A model generated the notes under the pieces. The model had not been told where the DNA came from, made no database searches, and worked only from the letters and a program-made list of their open reading frames with translations. From Oscheius dolichura (taxonomy: Eukaryota > Nematoda > Chromadorea > Rhabditida > Rhabditidae), in the NCBI GenBank assembly GCA_932521035.1, contig OW051496.1, positions 2,046,001 through 2,110,000 on the forward strand: a stretch of 64,000 bases of DNA, written 5' to 3'. Below are positions 10,250 to 23,211 of this stretch, one piece after another. Each line of letters starts with the position of its first letter. Position 1 is the stretch's first letter. Made by a program: the position numbers and the translations under genes.

Positions 10250-13200
10250 AGCGTTCTGCTACATTGTGTGTGGCTCGAGCAGTGGCTGTTAGCCATGGGA
10301 AAGTGATCATCTCCCTCTCGCCGCTGTTCTACATTTCTAAAGTCGACAACAGGTAAGGTTTCAACTTGACTATTCCTAACCGGGAAGAATATTGCAGTAA
10401 TAGTGAATCGCCGAACTTTAGTTATGAACAACTGTTTTTTTACTACTTTTTGGCTAAACTTTGGAAAATTTTTTATGAAATTTGTTTATATTTTTTTGCC
10501 CCCCGTTCTTGGTTTCGGAAGTCGCCAAAGCCCTCGATGGAACCCGATCGGCAACTTCGCCTGGTCTGGATCAAGTCACTTCCGACATGTTAAAGAAGGC
10601 TCCCCAGCTACTGCCGGATCTTACTCAGCTCTACAACCAGATGCTCCACAACACCGACGCTCCAGAACAGTTTGCCGACTCCTTGACTATACTGATCCAC
10701 AAGAAAGGAGATTTAACGAACGTCTCGAACTACCGTCCCATCTCGCTGCTGTCTGCCATGTACAAACTGTTGATGAGAACAATTCTTCTGAGGATTGAAA
10801 ACATTTTAGACCACGAAATTGACAAGAAGCAAGCCGGCTTCAGGAAAGGTCTCTCGACCACTCACCAGATTCTCTCTGTATGTCAACTCATAGAGCGATG
10901 CAATGAATACCAACTGCCGCTCTTCCTCTGTTTTGTCGACTACACAAAGGCCTTTGACAGCGTCTTTTTCAGTAAAATCTGGAATTCACTTATCGAAGCT
11001 GGAGTACACTCCAAAATTGTTTCCCTTCTGGCAAAAATCTATGGCAGCGCGACATCGTTCATCTCAGTCAACAACGATAAACCAGAAGTGCCAATCATGA
11101 AAGGAGTTCGACAGGGATGTTCCCTTAGCCCTCAACTCTTCAATCTGACCGTCAATTCTGTTCTAAAATCGATGGACTGGGACGCTCACGGATACAACAT
11201 CAACGGCCAATCTCTTTCGTGGCTCGCCGACGACATCGTTCTCATCTCCCCATCTCAACAAGGACTGGCCACAATGCTCGACGACTTGGTCAGGGAAAGT
11301 GCTCTTGTCGGACTACAACTGAACTTTGACAAGACTTTTGCAATGACGACCAACCAAAGAACCCCAGTACACTTATTTTATTATCCTGTTGCCGAAACAT
11401 TCATTTTTTTTCGAAATTCTTTAGTCCATTGCTGGAGTGAATTCCAAGGTTTAGGAACAGAATTTCAGTATTCGTTACGAGACCTATTGAATAGAAGTGT
11501 ATATTCTTACAGTAGCCTTATACCGAACAAAAAGGGAAAGGTCTGGATGGAAGTTTTGAAGAGTCGTAGAATTTCTGCTGGAAACTGCAAGAAGGCAAGA
11601 AATAGAAATTTTGTTGGGTGAACATTACTCCGACGAACCACTGGATAGAATGCAATTTTTCTTTTATCGTATTATTGAAACTTTCAACTTTTTTAACCCA
11701 CTAGCCAGCAACCGCGATTCGTTGATCTCCAAATATTTCTGTCCAAACACACGCTTTAGAAACTGGCTCAAACTTTTTCACTACTTCGGAAAGGTTGACG
11801 ACGGCCCTCCTTTTACCTTATAGCATTGCTGAAACTGTCAATTTTACTCCAAAAATGAACGGGAAACTTCTATGATCTCAATATGTTTAGGGGCAGTTAG
11901 ATAAACTCAGCTGGTACCATTTTATCAATTCTGATTTGATTTTCAACCACCAAAAATCCTATTTTCCAGATCTGAGGTCTCCTTCGAGGCGAGCCTTCTT
12001 CTTTCCCTACATGTCAGCCATCTCGTGTCCAAGGGAGACACCGCCGTTTTGGAGACACTGCTAGAAGCTCGTAAGTTCAATTTTTCCGTGGCGAGGAACG
12101 AGAAATTCTTGAAAATGGGAAAAAATAAGGTTAGACGGGGGTAAATAGAGCGGTATTGACGCAAGGAGGTATAAAAAGTAGAAGAAAATGGGAAAATTCA
12201 ATAGAAAAATTAGTAAAATTATCGAGAAAAGAACGGAAAAACTTTATATTCCCCTCCTAACAAACAGATTAAAGATCTATAGTTTTGTTATTCCAGATTC
12301 GGAATGCAGTGCCCAGTTGTCGCTGTTCCTTGCTGGCGTCTCGGTGGGAGCCATCGTCCGATCGGTTCATGGCGACGACGGCACGGTGGTACTTCACTGC
12401 GATATCAATAAGTAAGTATCGCTTAATTTGCAAAAAAAACTATGGGAAAATGCCAATTTGTTTGCCATATTCCCTGCAATCCCAAAAAATTTCAATAAGT
12501 GATTTTCTCGATGCATTTATTCTTTATCTAAATCTGATGGTACATGAAAATGTTTCTGTTCTTCCTGGTTTTTTTTCCGCCTTCTGTTACAAAATTACAG
12601 TATAGGAGTTATTTTTTGTCCATAAGAAGCGCCTAAATGTCTGTCTGTCTGTCTGTAAGATCTGTCGTTTGTGCAAATCCGACGGTCAAAAGCAGACAGC
12701 TAGAAAAGCAGAAAAGCCGACAGTCAGCGTTTATACGACCGTCTTATCTTTTAATCCCAACGCGGCCGATAGCGGCCAGAGGCATACTTGTATCTCTATA
12801 AAAATGCCTAGAGCTAAAAAAAACCAAGCACAAATTCATACAGACGCCGTGTAATAGGCATACTTCATATGTTGCCCCTAAATTCCGGTTTACTGATTCG
12901 TTCGTTCCCCTTTTCGCCTTCCACTATCGCAAGCATTTCCTTCAACTGTATGAGTAATAAACGAAGTTCAAAGCATTAAATTCCGTTCTAATGCAAAAAT
13001 CCGCAAAAGGAAACACGGCCCGGTCGCAATAGGGCTCTTTCTATTGCGAGGATAATAACGACAGCTCAAAAGATGGAATGTTTACAATATAATACAAGAA
13101 TTTGATTATCTCATAGTTTCATCCGGCCTTTATCTACAATTGCCATAGCATACAATAGTCATCAGTTGATTGTCGTTAGGCTCTTTTTGAATTTTCTTTT

Positions 13201-15472
13201 CCTCTTTTCATCGGTTTCTACCACAACAAAAGTGTAGGAAAGTGAATTTATTCTAACTGAAGCTCATTAGGGTTCGTCCTGCTGCAAAGATAATAAAGGC
13301 AGCTCAAAGCAATAAACGGAAGAGCGTCTAATCGCGTTGTCTTATTGCCCAACAGTTTCATCCTAAGATCAAAATCTTGTTTCTCTGACTCACTGGATCC
13401 AATCTCTTTTTCTCTACGACAATCCGTAACAACATGAAATTATTTGAATTCGTGATAGAAACCTCCTCCATTATCAAATTACGCTACCGCAACTGTTAGG
13501 AAAATAAAGACGGCACGGAACATTTTTGATATGGCAGTACATTACATATCAATGATATGATATGATATCATTCTCCCGCTTCATCCAGGCTTTATCTAGA
13601 GTTTCTTTAACATATGCCAGTATTTTCACTCCTCTTGCTTTCGGTTTGTTGCCACTTTCGTTGGACTTGGCTACATTCCACTAAAAACGTCTCTTGAACT
13701 ATACAGCGTGGAAGAACACCAATAAGCCTTGCGATTATTTTCTTCCGTTTCATGATTCCTTTATGTAGAAGAGCTACAACATTGAGAAGATAAATTCAGT
13801 CCTAGCGTAGATCCCAGTTTCTAGAAAAGCTTATCTTCAGTTTCCGGTGATCTGAAGTTTATTCCTAGAAATTGTTTTATTGAAAAGGTAAATATAACGG
13901 AACGGCTATTAGACTATTGCTTGGAGAAATCGAAAATATCCTTCCACAATCAAAATGTTTTATGGGAAAGTTAAATAAACTGGACCGTCCACGACTCCAA
14001 TTCGACCAACTGATGATTTTTATTTAGAATTGAGAATACCCTCCCAACTGCCGACGTCTCCCCCGGTCGCGTCAACGTTATTTCTAACAATGACCGGCTG
14101 ATAGAACTGTGTTCTACCGTATTAAACCCAAAGGAAGGAAGTTCTTCATCTGCCCAGGTACTGTAGCTCCAATCCAATTGTAGAGAATGAGGACAATTCA
14201 TACAAAATGCTCAATAAAACCAAAAAAAAAAGATTCAGGATAACTATTTGTGCCCATCTCCTAGCCAGACGAAGCCAGCTACTCCCCGGTTGGAAAAGTC
14301 AAAAAGGCCACGGAAACCGAGGATAAAAAGGACAAAATCACAACCAGAAGCGGATTCTTGTCTCAAGGTTAGCCGATTTTTATTGTGGTCTGTTTTTTTT
14401 TGTTTTGGCGCCCGTACTAATGATCCTGTCTTCCAGATCTTATGATTCGCGCTCAAGTTTTAACTCTTGTTTATACAGTATGGAATAGGACCCCCCCCCC
14501 AAGTTGGGGGATAGGGGGGTGCGCAGTGGGGGAAAATTTGATAAGAGGGATGCGCAGCGCTCCCAGTGGAAGGACGGCATTACACATCTGTTGAGGGCAG
14601 ACACATTGTTCCTCTTCACCGGGATTTTTGAAACACGCCACTTGGCCGCTTCCCTGCCAGTCGGAGCCACAGTAGGAATGGGGACTGACCGCGTTCTGAA
14701 CCGATTTTTGGGATTGAAATGGATTAAAAAAACTGACTGGTGACGCAGTAATTAATTTAATGATAGAGATGGTATTCATCACAGGGAATGTCTCTCACGA
14801 GGCCGCCAATCGTCAACTTCCCACATTCTTGGCAAGTGATCATGGCGGATTGAAGCCACGCTAGTTTTAGAATAGAGCTGAAAATTAGATTTTTGTAATA
14901 AACAGAGCACAACTTGATAGAGTCATACATGGGCAAAACGCCCAATTTCGGGAGCGTTTGGGCTGCCTATTGAATTTTTTTTTGTCAGGAATCGGATTTA
15001 CGAGAGGTCCCGGGTTCGAATCCCGGTTCGGCCCAATCCATTTTGCATGATCAAGCATAAACCAACTCCAAAATTTCCTTCAATTCTCGTTTTCTTGTAA
15101 ACTAGTATGCCTCCGGCGGCCTTTGGTCAAAAATTTGACGGTCGAAAAAGAGTTGACTGTCGGAAAAGGGTCAAACGGTCGAAACTTTCTGCTTCTCTCT
15201 CATGTGACCTGTCAATCTACACAGTCGACAGGTCTTACGGACAGAGGTCTCCCTATTATTAGGGTAGGATAGAGTACTACATTTTGCCCTTTCTAAATCA
15301 AAGAATTGAAATTGCTTCAAGAAGCTGATAAAGATTTATAACACAGTTCTTCTTCACTATTTCTCGAAAATAACCATTTCCAGCGACTTCTAGCCACCCG
15401 TTCAACTGGTTCTACTGATGCCCCACCGTTGTCTTCTGATCCCGGCAGCGATTATCCTACGTCAATCGTGGA
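10250..15472 (+). CDS. 5' exon block of an unidentified long-intron gene (possible transcriptional regulator)
   Basis: Exons at 10250-10352, 11970-12070, 12297-12411, 14028-14157, 14265-14367 and 15384-15472 join in one reading frame, with consensus GT donors and (T)AG acceptors and GC-rich third positions unlike the surrounding DNA. The last exon fits in phase if its acceptor is at 15394, or if a 32 bp exon at 14437-14468 is included. Recognisable peptide order: VAVSHGKVIISLSPLFYISK, SFEASLLLSLHVSHLVSKGD, LFLAGVSVGAIVRSVHGDDG, SPGRVNVISNNDRLIELCST, then a charged part KKATETEDKKDKITTRSGF, then a Ser/Thr/Pro-rich part GSTDAPPLSSDPGSDYPTS. I do not recognise a domain. The first part looks like a folded alpha/beta domain, the last like a disordered linker. 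The 5' end lies further left, possibly outside the window. The final donor (GA|GTGAGT, phase 2) matches the acceptor at 42259. Confidence 0.7.
10515..11360 (+). mobile_element. RTE-type LINE reverse transcriptase fragment
   Basis: An open frame inside the intron 10353-11969 carries the reverse transcriptase palm in order: TILIHKKGDLTNVSNYRPIS, QAGFRKGLSTTHQI, FVDYTKAFDSV (motif A), GVRQGCSLSPQLFNL (motif B), SWLADDIVLIS (motif C) and LNFDKTFAMT. The wording, especially ERCNEYQLPLFLCFVDYTKA, is that of the RTE clade. The endonuclease domain and the 3' end are missing, so this is an internal relic of about 850 bp. The residue before ADD is Leu where Phe or Tyr is usual, so activity is doubtful. 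The frame stays open but has lost RTE similarity beyond about 11360, where intron sequence resumes. Confidence 0.85.
11380..11835 (-). repeat. Three bipartite motifs in the first resolved intron (minus strand)
   Basis: On the plus strand, ATTAT, nine bases, GAAAC at 11380-11398; TTTAT, nine, GAAAC at 11662-11680; CTTAT, nine, GAAAC at 11817-11835. All keep the exact nine-base spacing. They follow the RTE relic directly and would direct transcription leftwards, antisense to the host gene. Confidence 0.5.
12641..12793 (-). repeat. Dispersed repeat M4, minus-strand copy
   Basis: The segment contains CTGTCTGTCTGTCTGT, then GATCTGTCGTTTGTG, CCGACGGTC and a GGCATACTTGTAT end. It is the inverse of the repeats at 15103-15263 and 43021-43197 (AGTATGCCTCCGG ... 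CGACAGGTCT ... ATTATTAGGG). It sits in the intron 12412-14027. Function and class are unknown. Confidence 0.6.
14488..14533. repeat. Homopolymeric C/G hairpin
   Basis: A run of Cs, AAGTTGGGGG, then further G runs can fold into a C:G hairpin, with G tracts also suited to quadruplex formation. It lies in the intron between 14367 and 15384, next to a possible 32 bp exon. Its role is unknown. Confidence 0.5.
14995..15036 (+). ncRNA. tRNA 3'-half fragment (T arm and acceptor strand)
   Basis: GGTCCCGGGTTCGAATCCCGGT carries a perfect T stem (CCGGG/CCCGG) with the TTCGAAT loop and an internal B box, followed by a TTCGGCCC acceptor strand. No matching 5' acceptor strand or D arm (A box) is found within the preceding 80 bases, so this is a truncated tRNA or tRNA-derived repeat, not a functional tRNA gene. 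Confidence 0.5.
15103..15263 (+). repeat. Dispersed repeat M4, plus-strand copy
   Basis: AGTATGCCTCCGGCGGCC, repeated ACGGTCGAAA-type words, GACAGGTCTTACGGACAGAG and ATTATTAGGG are shared with 43021-43197 and, inverted, with 12641-12793. It lies just 3' of the tRNA fragment and about 120 bp upstream of the exon at 15384. Confidence 0.65.
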
Positions 15473-18400
15473 GTGAGTAAACTTTATTGTTATTATACTT
15501 CAAGGGGACTATGAATTAGGGGAAGGGAAATGTCACAGATCTTCGAATCAGTTCGCTCAAAGAATAGCGCATCCTTTCTTTTCCTGGAAAGGATTACTGT
15601 GTCCATCCTTGGGACCAGAGACCAGCGTGTCGGAGGCCTTATTCTTCTCGCAGTAATCCATTAGGCTAAATTTGGGGGAGAATTATGGGATCTTGAAGGG
15701 AAAACTGACTCGGCAGCGGTTTCGGAGATCTTCTTACGGTGGAGGGAAGCTTCGATGCGGAGTTGCTCGACCTAAAGATCACTGTGCATTTCTTGAATTG
15801 GATCGTATTCCATTCTTTTGCTAATAAGAGAATCATGAAATTTAGAAAATAGGAATATTGCCTTGGCGAACAAAAGACTTCTTCATTATCAGCAATCGTT
15901 TTCCCAACTCTTATATCCATCCAGGAACATTGGAAAATTTTCAGATAAAATATCTAGCATACAAATTGCCCTAGATGACTGTAACGCTCTTTAAATAATG
16001 TGTAAAACCTTCCAGTTCAAGATTTTGTGAACTTTTCATTTGTTAGGCTCCCCCGTTTGGTAAATAATGACCTCAGAATAACTATATAATGGCCCAAAAT
16101 TGTTTTAGCTTGGTATAGATGGAGAAATCTTGAGGGTAGTGTCAATAATATGTTTCATTGCTTTTAAAAGCATCTCAAAACATTCTAGACGGCACAATTT
16201 CCATTGAATGATTCCCGAACGAGAACGTTTGCCTCTATTAGTCTTTTTGAAACTGTTCATAGTCAATATTCTGTGCTTTGATATGGCTATATTGGAGAAA
16301 TTACAACGTCCTCTTTATCACTGCCTCTTGAAAAATAATACATTCCAAAAGAAATAGTGTAAATCATGGGACTTTCATGAGAGCCTCGTCGTTTATTTCT
16401 CGATTACTAGGTTACTATTCCATTCTTTTTGTTTTATCGAACTTTTAAAACCTAAAATTTTCAAGGGGAAGTCTCTAAAATAGTCTCTATTTTCATCTTT
16501 TTGGGAATCACAGGAGTAGGTAATCCTCTAATTTTCCAAAAGGGAGACGTATCTTCTTTGGATTTTCTTTGTAAAGTTATCACATAACTTTTCTGTTTTA
16601 CCGATCTTTCATAATAAATTTTACCGAAATGAAGCGCTTCATCTGCCAACTGATGTAACTCCACAGTTCGTACAATTACCCGTCCTTTCCCATTTTCCCC
16701 TCCTGTCCTACCTGACCCTTGAGAGTTGAATGACCATCATGAGCAGCAGCCGACTTGGCTTCTCCTGGCATATTCTGCAAGATTCCTATCCTCTTTATGC
16801 TACAGTATGACGATAAATAAAGCGGAAGAAAGAAAATGCAGTCGGAGGGATGTGAGCCAGAGTCAAAAGCGGAAAACAAGATTTTTACCCGAGCTGTTCT
16901 CGCTTGTCTCTTTCCCAGGCGGAGCTCTGTCGCCGGGGAAACGTATCTCATACGGGGGTGATAATGAGAATTGGAAGGGGACGGCAGAATGTGGGGGAAA
17001 ATGGGGTAGGGGAGAATGAGAGAGCCGGAGGAAGGAAATGGGGAACAGGATTGAATGCACCTGGAAAAGAGGGGATTGGTTGTTAATGACCAAGAATACA
17101 GCGGTAAACTTCCACAAAACCTCATGAAATACCTTACGGTAAACATTAAAAAATATAAAATGAGCCTAGAAAAATCCTGCACTTTTCTTATTTTCTTTCC
17201 CCTTCACAGGTACTACTAAAGTCATTTTCGCTCGTTTTTTCCACAATTTCTAGCATTTCTTTATATCAAAATGATCAGCAGAAGCTAGCGAATCATATGC
17301 AACAAAGAATAATATGCGAAAATACAAAATGACGAGTTTTCAATAAAATTCAAATTTCCAGAAAAGACGCCAAAGCCAAATTCTACAGTAATTCGTGCAC
17401 AACCAAGCTAGTGCGAGACTGTCCCTTTAAAATGAACTGCGAGAAGAACACAAATTGTCTGTTCTATTTTTTTCTATTTCATACAGGCTAAAAAAACTAA
17501 CAAGGACAAATAGTAATATCGTTGATAAAAATTTTGTCAAATATCCCATGTACAACCCGAAAAATCGGATAATTCATTTATTCTAGAAGTTCTCTATAAT
17601 CTGTTTCTTTTTGCTTCTTCGAATATCTTCGATGAACAACGTTACAATTCAGTTACCTCGATTTTACGATGATCATCGTTTCCTCAATCAAATCAATAAA
17701 AGCGCGACTAGTAGTTCAGTCCGCGGCGCGTCTTTCCTAATTTTTTAATATTTTACCACGGCTTTACAAATAATTCGAAAAATGAGTTCTCCAATATATG
17801 CAGTGCTCAACAACCAATGTTACAGTAGGATTTTTAGCTCCAGCTCATATTGGATTTTGACCAAAACATTCTGCCTCTCATTTTGCAATGCCAAATCTTT
17901 ACCAGCAGGGAATAGAAGAGAGTCATCGCATGTTATCATTCCATTCTCCAAAAATCAGTTCAAATCCCTAAGTACCCTAAGTAAAACAAAAGAAGAGTCG
18001 AGAAGCATCGTATTCTCATACTTCAAGCCACCCTATCTCTATTTTTTGGTTTCACTGGGTATTTTAAAGCATCCGTCTGCTTAGTTTCTTCAATACTCCA
18101 TCTTTCCTATGATCTTTTCCAGCGACAGTAAGGCTTTTCTTCCGAAATTTCCCAATCTCTCCCAAGAAATGGATGTAGTTTGTTCCCCCCTCCTTCCCTG
18201 ACTCATCCATGTTCTTTGCTCTCTCCTTCCCCATTATTAACACCAGGTTTTTCTGCTTCAAATCATCCTCGTCTGCATCATTTCTCTACACCCAGTCTAG
18301 CGGCTATGATTCAATTCCTTCTCCCCCTTTTCTTCCCTCTCGAGATGGGAAAGTCGATGGCGGGAAATGCCTGTGTTTCCTTTCGTTTTGATCTTCTGAA

Positions 18401-19037
18401 CATCACCTGACCCGGTCGGGCGGAGTCCAGAAAAAAAAGATAAGAAGTCGAAGGAAAGGGGAAGCATTTTGCCAGATGACTTGCATTTCACAACTTTAAC
18501 AAAACCACATTGCTGGGATGCATTGTTTCCTTCATTTTTTCCCTACTAAAAAGGAACAACGAAGCAGGAAAGAGAATAAGAGATTGAGAAATTTAAGGAC
18601 GTTTCAATTTGAACATAAAATATTGGCGCTCCAAGATTTTGTAATTATAATCTCATTGCATTTTCATGTTTTGGCAAGTTGTTATAAAAAAGCCTGGTAA
18701 TGAAACAAGAGTCTACCTGGCATTTACTTCGTAGGACAGTTTTTCCAAAAAATTAGAGCCACAGCTAGCTTTTGTGCAATTTCCTTGAAAAAAAAAGTTA
18801 TTCGGCTAATTACGGTAACTGAGTCACTATGATGTTGTTTTCCCCTCTAGCAAGAAGCCGGACCCTATTTTTCTTATCAACAAAAAGATTCGAACGCTTT
18901 TTGGGCGGGAAACGGACCCAACCGGGTGCTGATTAATTCTCCGTGTCATTGTCCCCCGTAAACAGTGTTTTGAACCCAACTGGGCGGCAAATTTGACTAG
19001 CTGTAGCTCAAATTTACTTTGTTTCTCGTGCTGGTTA

Positions 19038-19309
19038 TACCGTAAAACCTCTAATAGAACCCCCTCTCTCCGTAAGCGCGCTCTGTAAAAATGCTCTATC
19101 TGCATCGTGCAAAAACAATAATGCAACCGTTTTTCATGTTTTTTTTCTTGTATTAGTATGATCTTTGGGTCCTATATGTTGCATTACAGAAGGAAAAATA
19201 GAAGAAAAGCCAAAAATAACAAAGTAATCGACTCCCAAAGTCAGTTAGATGGAGCATTTTAACAGAGCGCGCTTACGGAGGAGGGGGCTCTATTGGAGGT
19301 TTTACGGTA
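19038..19309. mobile_element. Palindromic MITE, family M1, second full copy
   Basis: Ends TACCGTAAAACCTCTAATAG and the inverse, interior nearly identical and in the same orientation as 7232-7501 apart from a few substitutions. The similarity of the two copies suggests relatively recent spread. Confidence 0.85.
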
Positions 19310-20439
19310 GGTTTCCAATAGGAAATGAACAATCGCTCTATCGAAAGTGCCAAAATTTTCTATGCTCTGCAGTTCCTATGAGATTAGGCATATCGAAATG
19401 TAACGTTACTTCTGAAATCGGTGATGATTTCCAATTTCTTGCCCCTTTATTCTCATTGTGGCGTCGTTTTTTATACCGTAACTTTCAAAATAAAGAAAAT
19501 TACGGCAATAAGTCTAATGTTCTTTCGACTGCTTTTATTCATTCCTTTCTCGTTTTAAAGAAAAAACAAAACAAAAAAGTAACCAATAATGAGAAACGAC
19601 ACCAGATGCCTCTGATTGTTTTCTTATTATTTTGCTACTTTTTGTAATTTCACTGTAGCTTTATGATCTTCCCTAGTTGATTCTTCTTTACTGTAAGGAT
19701 CTCAGTTTTGAAGTAAATCCATAACCAAAAAAAACTCGGCACTCTTTCTCCCTTTTCTAGATTTCCGTCGGTTTGAATACCGATTTATATACCCAACACG
19801 GTCTTCAATTTTGTTGCCCCATAGTCCATGAAAAAAACTGATTTTCCCGAAGTGAGATAAGAATCGACACTCTGGAAAAGGACAAAGGGGAGCGCAAAGA
19901 GGCAATCCTTTTCACTTTTTCCAACAGATTTTGGCTTGTCAGTATCATTTTCTCAAAATTAGATGATTTTCTAGTTTCCATGAAACATGTTTATACTTCT
20001 TCTGGGGGTCATTTGTGCAGTTGAACATCTTGGCGAGTTTCTAGTTGCAATACATTTGACACTGACCAGCCCCGGGAACCCTATAAGTTCGTTCTATTCG
20101 TGGTTCCCCTTCTCTGTGGAAAAGAACTGTAGGCTGAAAATCAGAGCAGTAATAGGAAAAATGTGCTAGTACGTGGTGAAAATTTCTTCAAGCATTATCA
20201 TAGAGTACCTTGAGAATTTCTTTATATTTCAGGCTTGATACTAAAGAAAGCCTAAAGTAGCCCAACTGCTGCTCGTAATTGCTCTTGATCTGAAAACAGT
20301 CAAATCTCTTTCCCCGCTTCAAAAGCCCTTCCCTTCTTCCTCTTTCTGGTCATGTTCCCCCTCTTCTCTGCACTGCAGTGGTGGTGGTGGTTGTTGATTG
20401 CACGCACAGTGTCTCGCCCTTGGTCGCGCCCTCTCCCCC

Positions 20440-20760
20440 CTCTGCACGTGTGTTCGTGTCCCTTCCCTCGAGCGACTCCCTTTATTTGTTCTTTGCTATT
20501 TTCGGCCGGCCGCGAGCCCAATCTAGCAGCCGACAACAGACTGTCGTTTTCGCGGCTCCGATGCCCGCCGGCTGCCACGGCCGGCCATCCAGAGAGTCTG
20601 AAAGCCAGCTCACCACTGGTGTCTGTTTGACCGATGACAGGATAGCGGCAGGAGAGAAAAATGACGCGAGAATGAAAAGACAGTGTGACACCACTATGTC
20701 CTCAGATGATTTCGATTTCAAGGGGGCAGAGATCACAGATTTTATCACCGCTTTTTGATG
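20440..20760. promoter_or_regulatory. GC-rich intronic island
   Basis: A compact GC-rich block with GGCCGGCC at 20503-20510 and a second GGCCGGCC near 20580, in otherwise AT-rich intron. Open frames on both strands follow from the base composition and lack splice sites. It is a candidate enhancer or alternative promoter; there is no direct evidence for function. Confidence 0.3.
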
Positions 20761-22404
20761 TGTTTCGCTGGGGCTATTTGGATGAGTCACGGCCAGGAAA
20801 TCTTCACTATCTCGAATATAACTGATGCACAATAGAATTTACTCAATTTCAAAGGGAAAAACCAGAAAATGCCAACTTTCTATACATGAAATCGCGTCAA
20901 AACCGTCCAATTATACCGTTTAGATGGTTCAAAATACCTCGTGGAACTAGAAAGCGTTGAAAATTAGAGCCACGGCACGAATAACTGTGGATTTCTCGGA
21001 GTGTTCTATTTGAAACGATCGATCAACCGAGGGCGAATCGTTGGGAAATAAATGAATTCAATAAATAGTCTTCTTGAAAAGAACCAAGTTTCACTACTTT
21101 TTTTTCAAAATTTCGTTCAAATCTTATAAAAGTGAGATGTCATTTACAAGAAATACGGTCACGGATATGTAAAATTTGAAAAAAAAAAACCTTTTTGGAC
21201 AGATGTGAGGATTTCAAATGATTTTCTGATTCTCTTGATCAATTGAATGTCCCGTTATGAACTGAAAGAGTAGAGTTTGATTATCTTGTGCCAAAGTCGG
21301 TTCAATCCTCCCAGAAGACGGTATCTTACCTCTTTTACCCTATTCCTATTTTCCTATGTAGCTTTTTCTAATAATAAGATTGCTGTATGTCCATTGAATC
21401 AAATTGTTCCCTTATCAATTTATGATTATCATGAAAAAGGGTAAATTTATTTTTCAACGAAGAGTTATCCTTACGGCGCTTCTTTTCTTGCTTGTTCTCT
21501 CAAAGTTGTGTCCTTCTGAAAAAGAACCAAAAATATATATTAGATGCTTGTGTGATTCCCTTTTCCTTGAATGTGTTAGTTTTTCGGGCAACTATGGAAG
21601 CACATTATTGACCACAGTTCAGGAAGATTTTATTCTCTAGTTGGACTAGTTTATGCTGCAGACGGGGCTCAGCAAGAGTTAGAATTTATCATGCTACGAG
21701 CAGAGTTAATAATCAGAGCTTTAGGATCAATTTGATAGGCGGTTGTGCAATAAATCTTTCAAATCTTCTAAAAAGCAACCGAATTAGAGGAGAGGGCTTC
21801 ATAAACTGCTTTCGCGTCCTAAAAATTGTAAAATTACCTGAAATGGCTAAAATATAAGGCATTTTACTGCAGATTGATTATTCCGAACTGTTATTCCCCA
21901 TTCACATACCTACTAAGAATTCTTTTATAAAGAATAGTTTAGTAAACCCAATGCAACTTTAGAACGAACACAGATCGCCAAATAAACTGATATCAGTTTC
22001 TGGGTTCCACATTCTCCATAAAAGTTACCAGTAACTCGAATTGTCGTTTACACATTGAAGGAAATTCTTCTTTATTTCGTTATGGTCTCTCTACTAAAGA
22101 ATTCCAAATGCCGTTTTGCTTAGTTTCATCGTGACTTCCAATAAAAAAGCTTTGTAAACGCGCTCCATCTAACAACGTGCCAGATTGCATTTTCCTTTTA
22201 TTTATTCTATTTCTTTTCATTTTTACCGTAATCTTCATCATCTACTACCTCAATTAGAGTTTTAAAAAAACTACAGTAATCAGTGCATTTTGGCACTAAA
22301 TAAGGCATTTTACTGGAGCGCGCTTACTGCAGATGAAATACGGTGTTTGGATTCGTAATTCAATTGAACGAAAGTTTCAACACCATCGAAATAAGTACGC
22401 ATCT

Positions 22405-22645
22405 TGAAATATTTCGCAACCGGCGAAGAAGCAAGGGGTGAAAAAGCGGCCGTGCTCAGTGCACCCGTTTTGTTGCTGTTGCTGTCCTCCTCCTCCCGGT
22501 CGGTGTCGCTCCGGGCGTGTGAACAAACAGTCCATCCGCGAGTCTCTCTCCCCCCTTTTCTCTCTCTGATTCACCCCGGCCTGGCCCCGGCCCGATTGCT
22601 CTCGCTTTTTTTATAACCGGCTTTATCTCTTCGTCTTCTTCTTCC
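22405..22645. promoter_or_regulatory. GC-rich island with a TATA-like sequence
   Basis: GC-rich DNA with CTG repeats and CCCGGTCGGTGTCGCTCCGG ends at TTTTTTTATAACCGGCTTTA near 22605-22625. The layout resembles a promoter, possibly for an alternative first exon of the host gene, but no downstream exon is evident. Confidence 0.3.
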
Positions 22646-23071
22646 ATGTTTTCTTCGCGTTTCTCTCTTCCTCTCCCCGTATTTTTCGCCTATTTTCGCG
22701 CCAACATCACCACCGAAACAGCCCAGCCTCTCCCATGACTCTTCTTCTTTCTACTATTTCTCGGACTGAATTTATGGTCAGGGACTGGCCTTGTTTTTTG
22801 GACTTTCTGATAAGGAGAACTGGCAGAAATGCCCCATTTTCGCGGTTTTCTCGACTCGGAGAAGAGTTTCCTTTCCCAAAATTTCTTCTTTTTTTTTGTC
22901 TCACTTGACCCATAAAACGGCTCTAAACAGTGTTTACCATTGCGTTAAAGATATTCGCAGCAAAATCGTTAGAAGTTTCAAAATTGTTTGAAAAGTATCT
23001 GGCAGTCTTTGTAACGATTTAATCGCCTCTCAAGGTCTCCCGAAAAGTTATTTATACTCTCTAAAAACGTT

Positions 23072-23211
23072 CTATAGTCCGTTTCCAACGGGAAGGAAGC
23101 GGAATTTGCCCACGGCTTTTCAAAAATCCTGAAAGTCAGGAAAATTTTATCGTAAAAAGAGCCATTAGCGAGTTGTTAGAGTGAAAATCCGGTTGGTTTC
23201 AAGCGGACTAT
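23072..23211. mobile_element. MITE with TATAGTCCGTTTCC-type ends (copy 3)
   Basis: The left end CTATAGTCCGTTTCCAACGG is matched by a diverged inverse (CCGGTTGGTTTCAAGCGGACTA) about 140 bp downstream. It shares its ends with 1770-1934 and 62002-62146; the interior is not clearly related. Confidence 0.55.

Noticed and set aside
14504-14743. Open frames on both strands around a C/G tract (79 codons plus, 76 and 103 codons minus)
   Set aside because: They overlap each other on both strands, have no splice context and resemble no family I know; GC-rich sequence alone explains them. It may be part of an unrecognised repeat.
14995-15036. Functional tRNA gene
   Set aside because: Only the T arm and 3' acceptor strand are present; no D arm, anticodon arm or matching 5' acceptor strand.
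16676-17182. 168-codon minus-strand frame
   Set aside because: Low-complexity Pro/Ser/Leu-rich translation of purine-rich plus strand; no conserved motif, and overlapping frames on the other strand are equally long.
17361-17388. Tiny exon after TTTCCAG
   Set aside because: The following bases give no GT donor in a useful place and there is no coding bias; such acceptor-like words are common in AT-rich introns.
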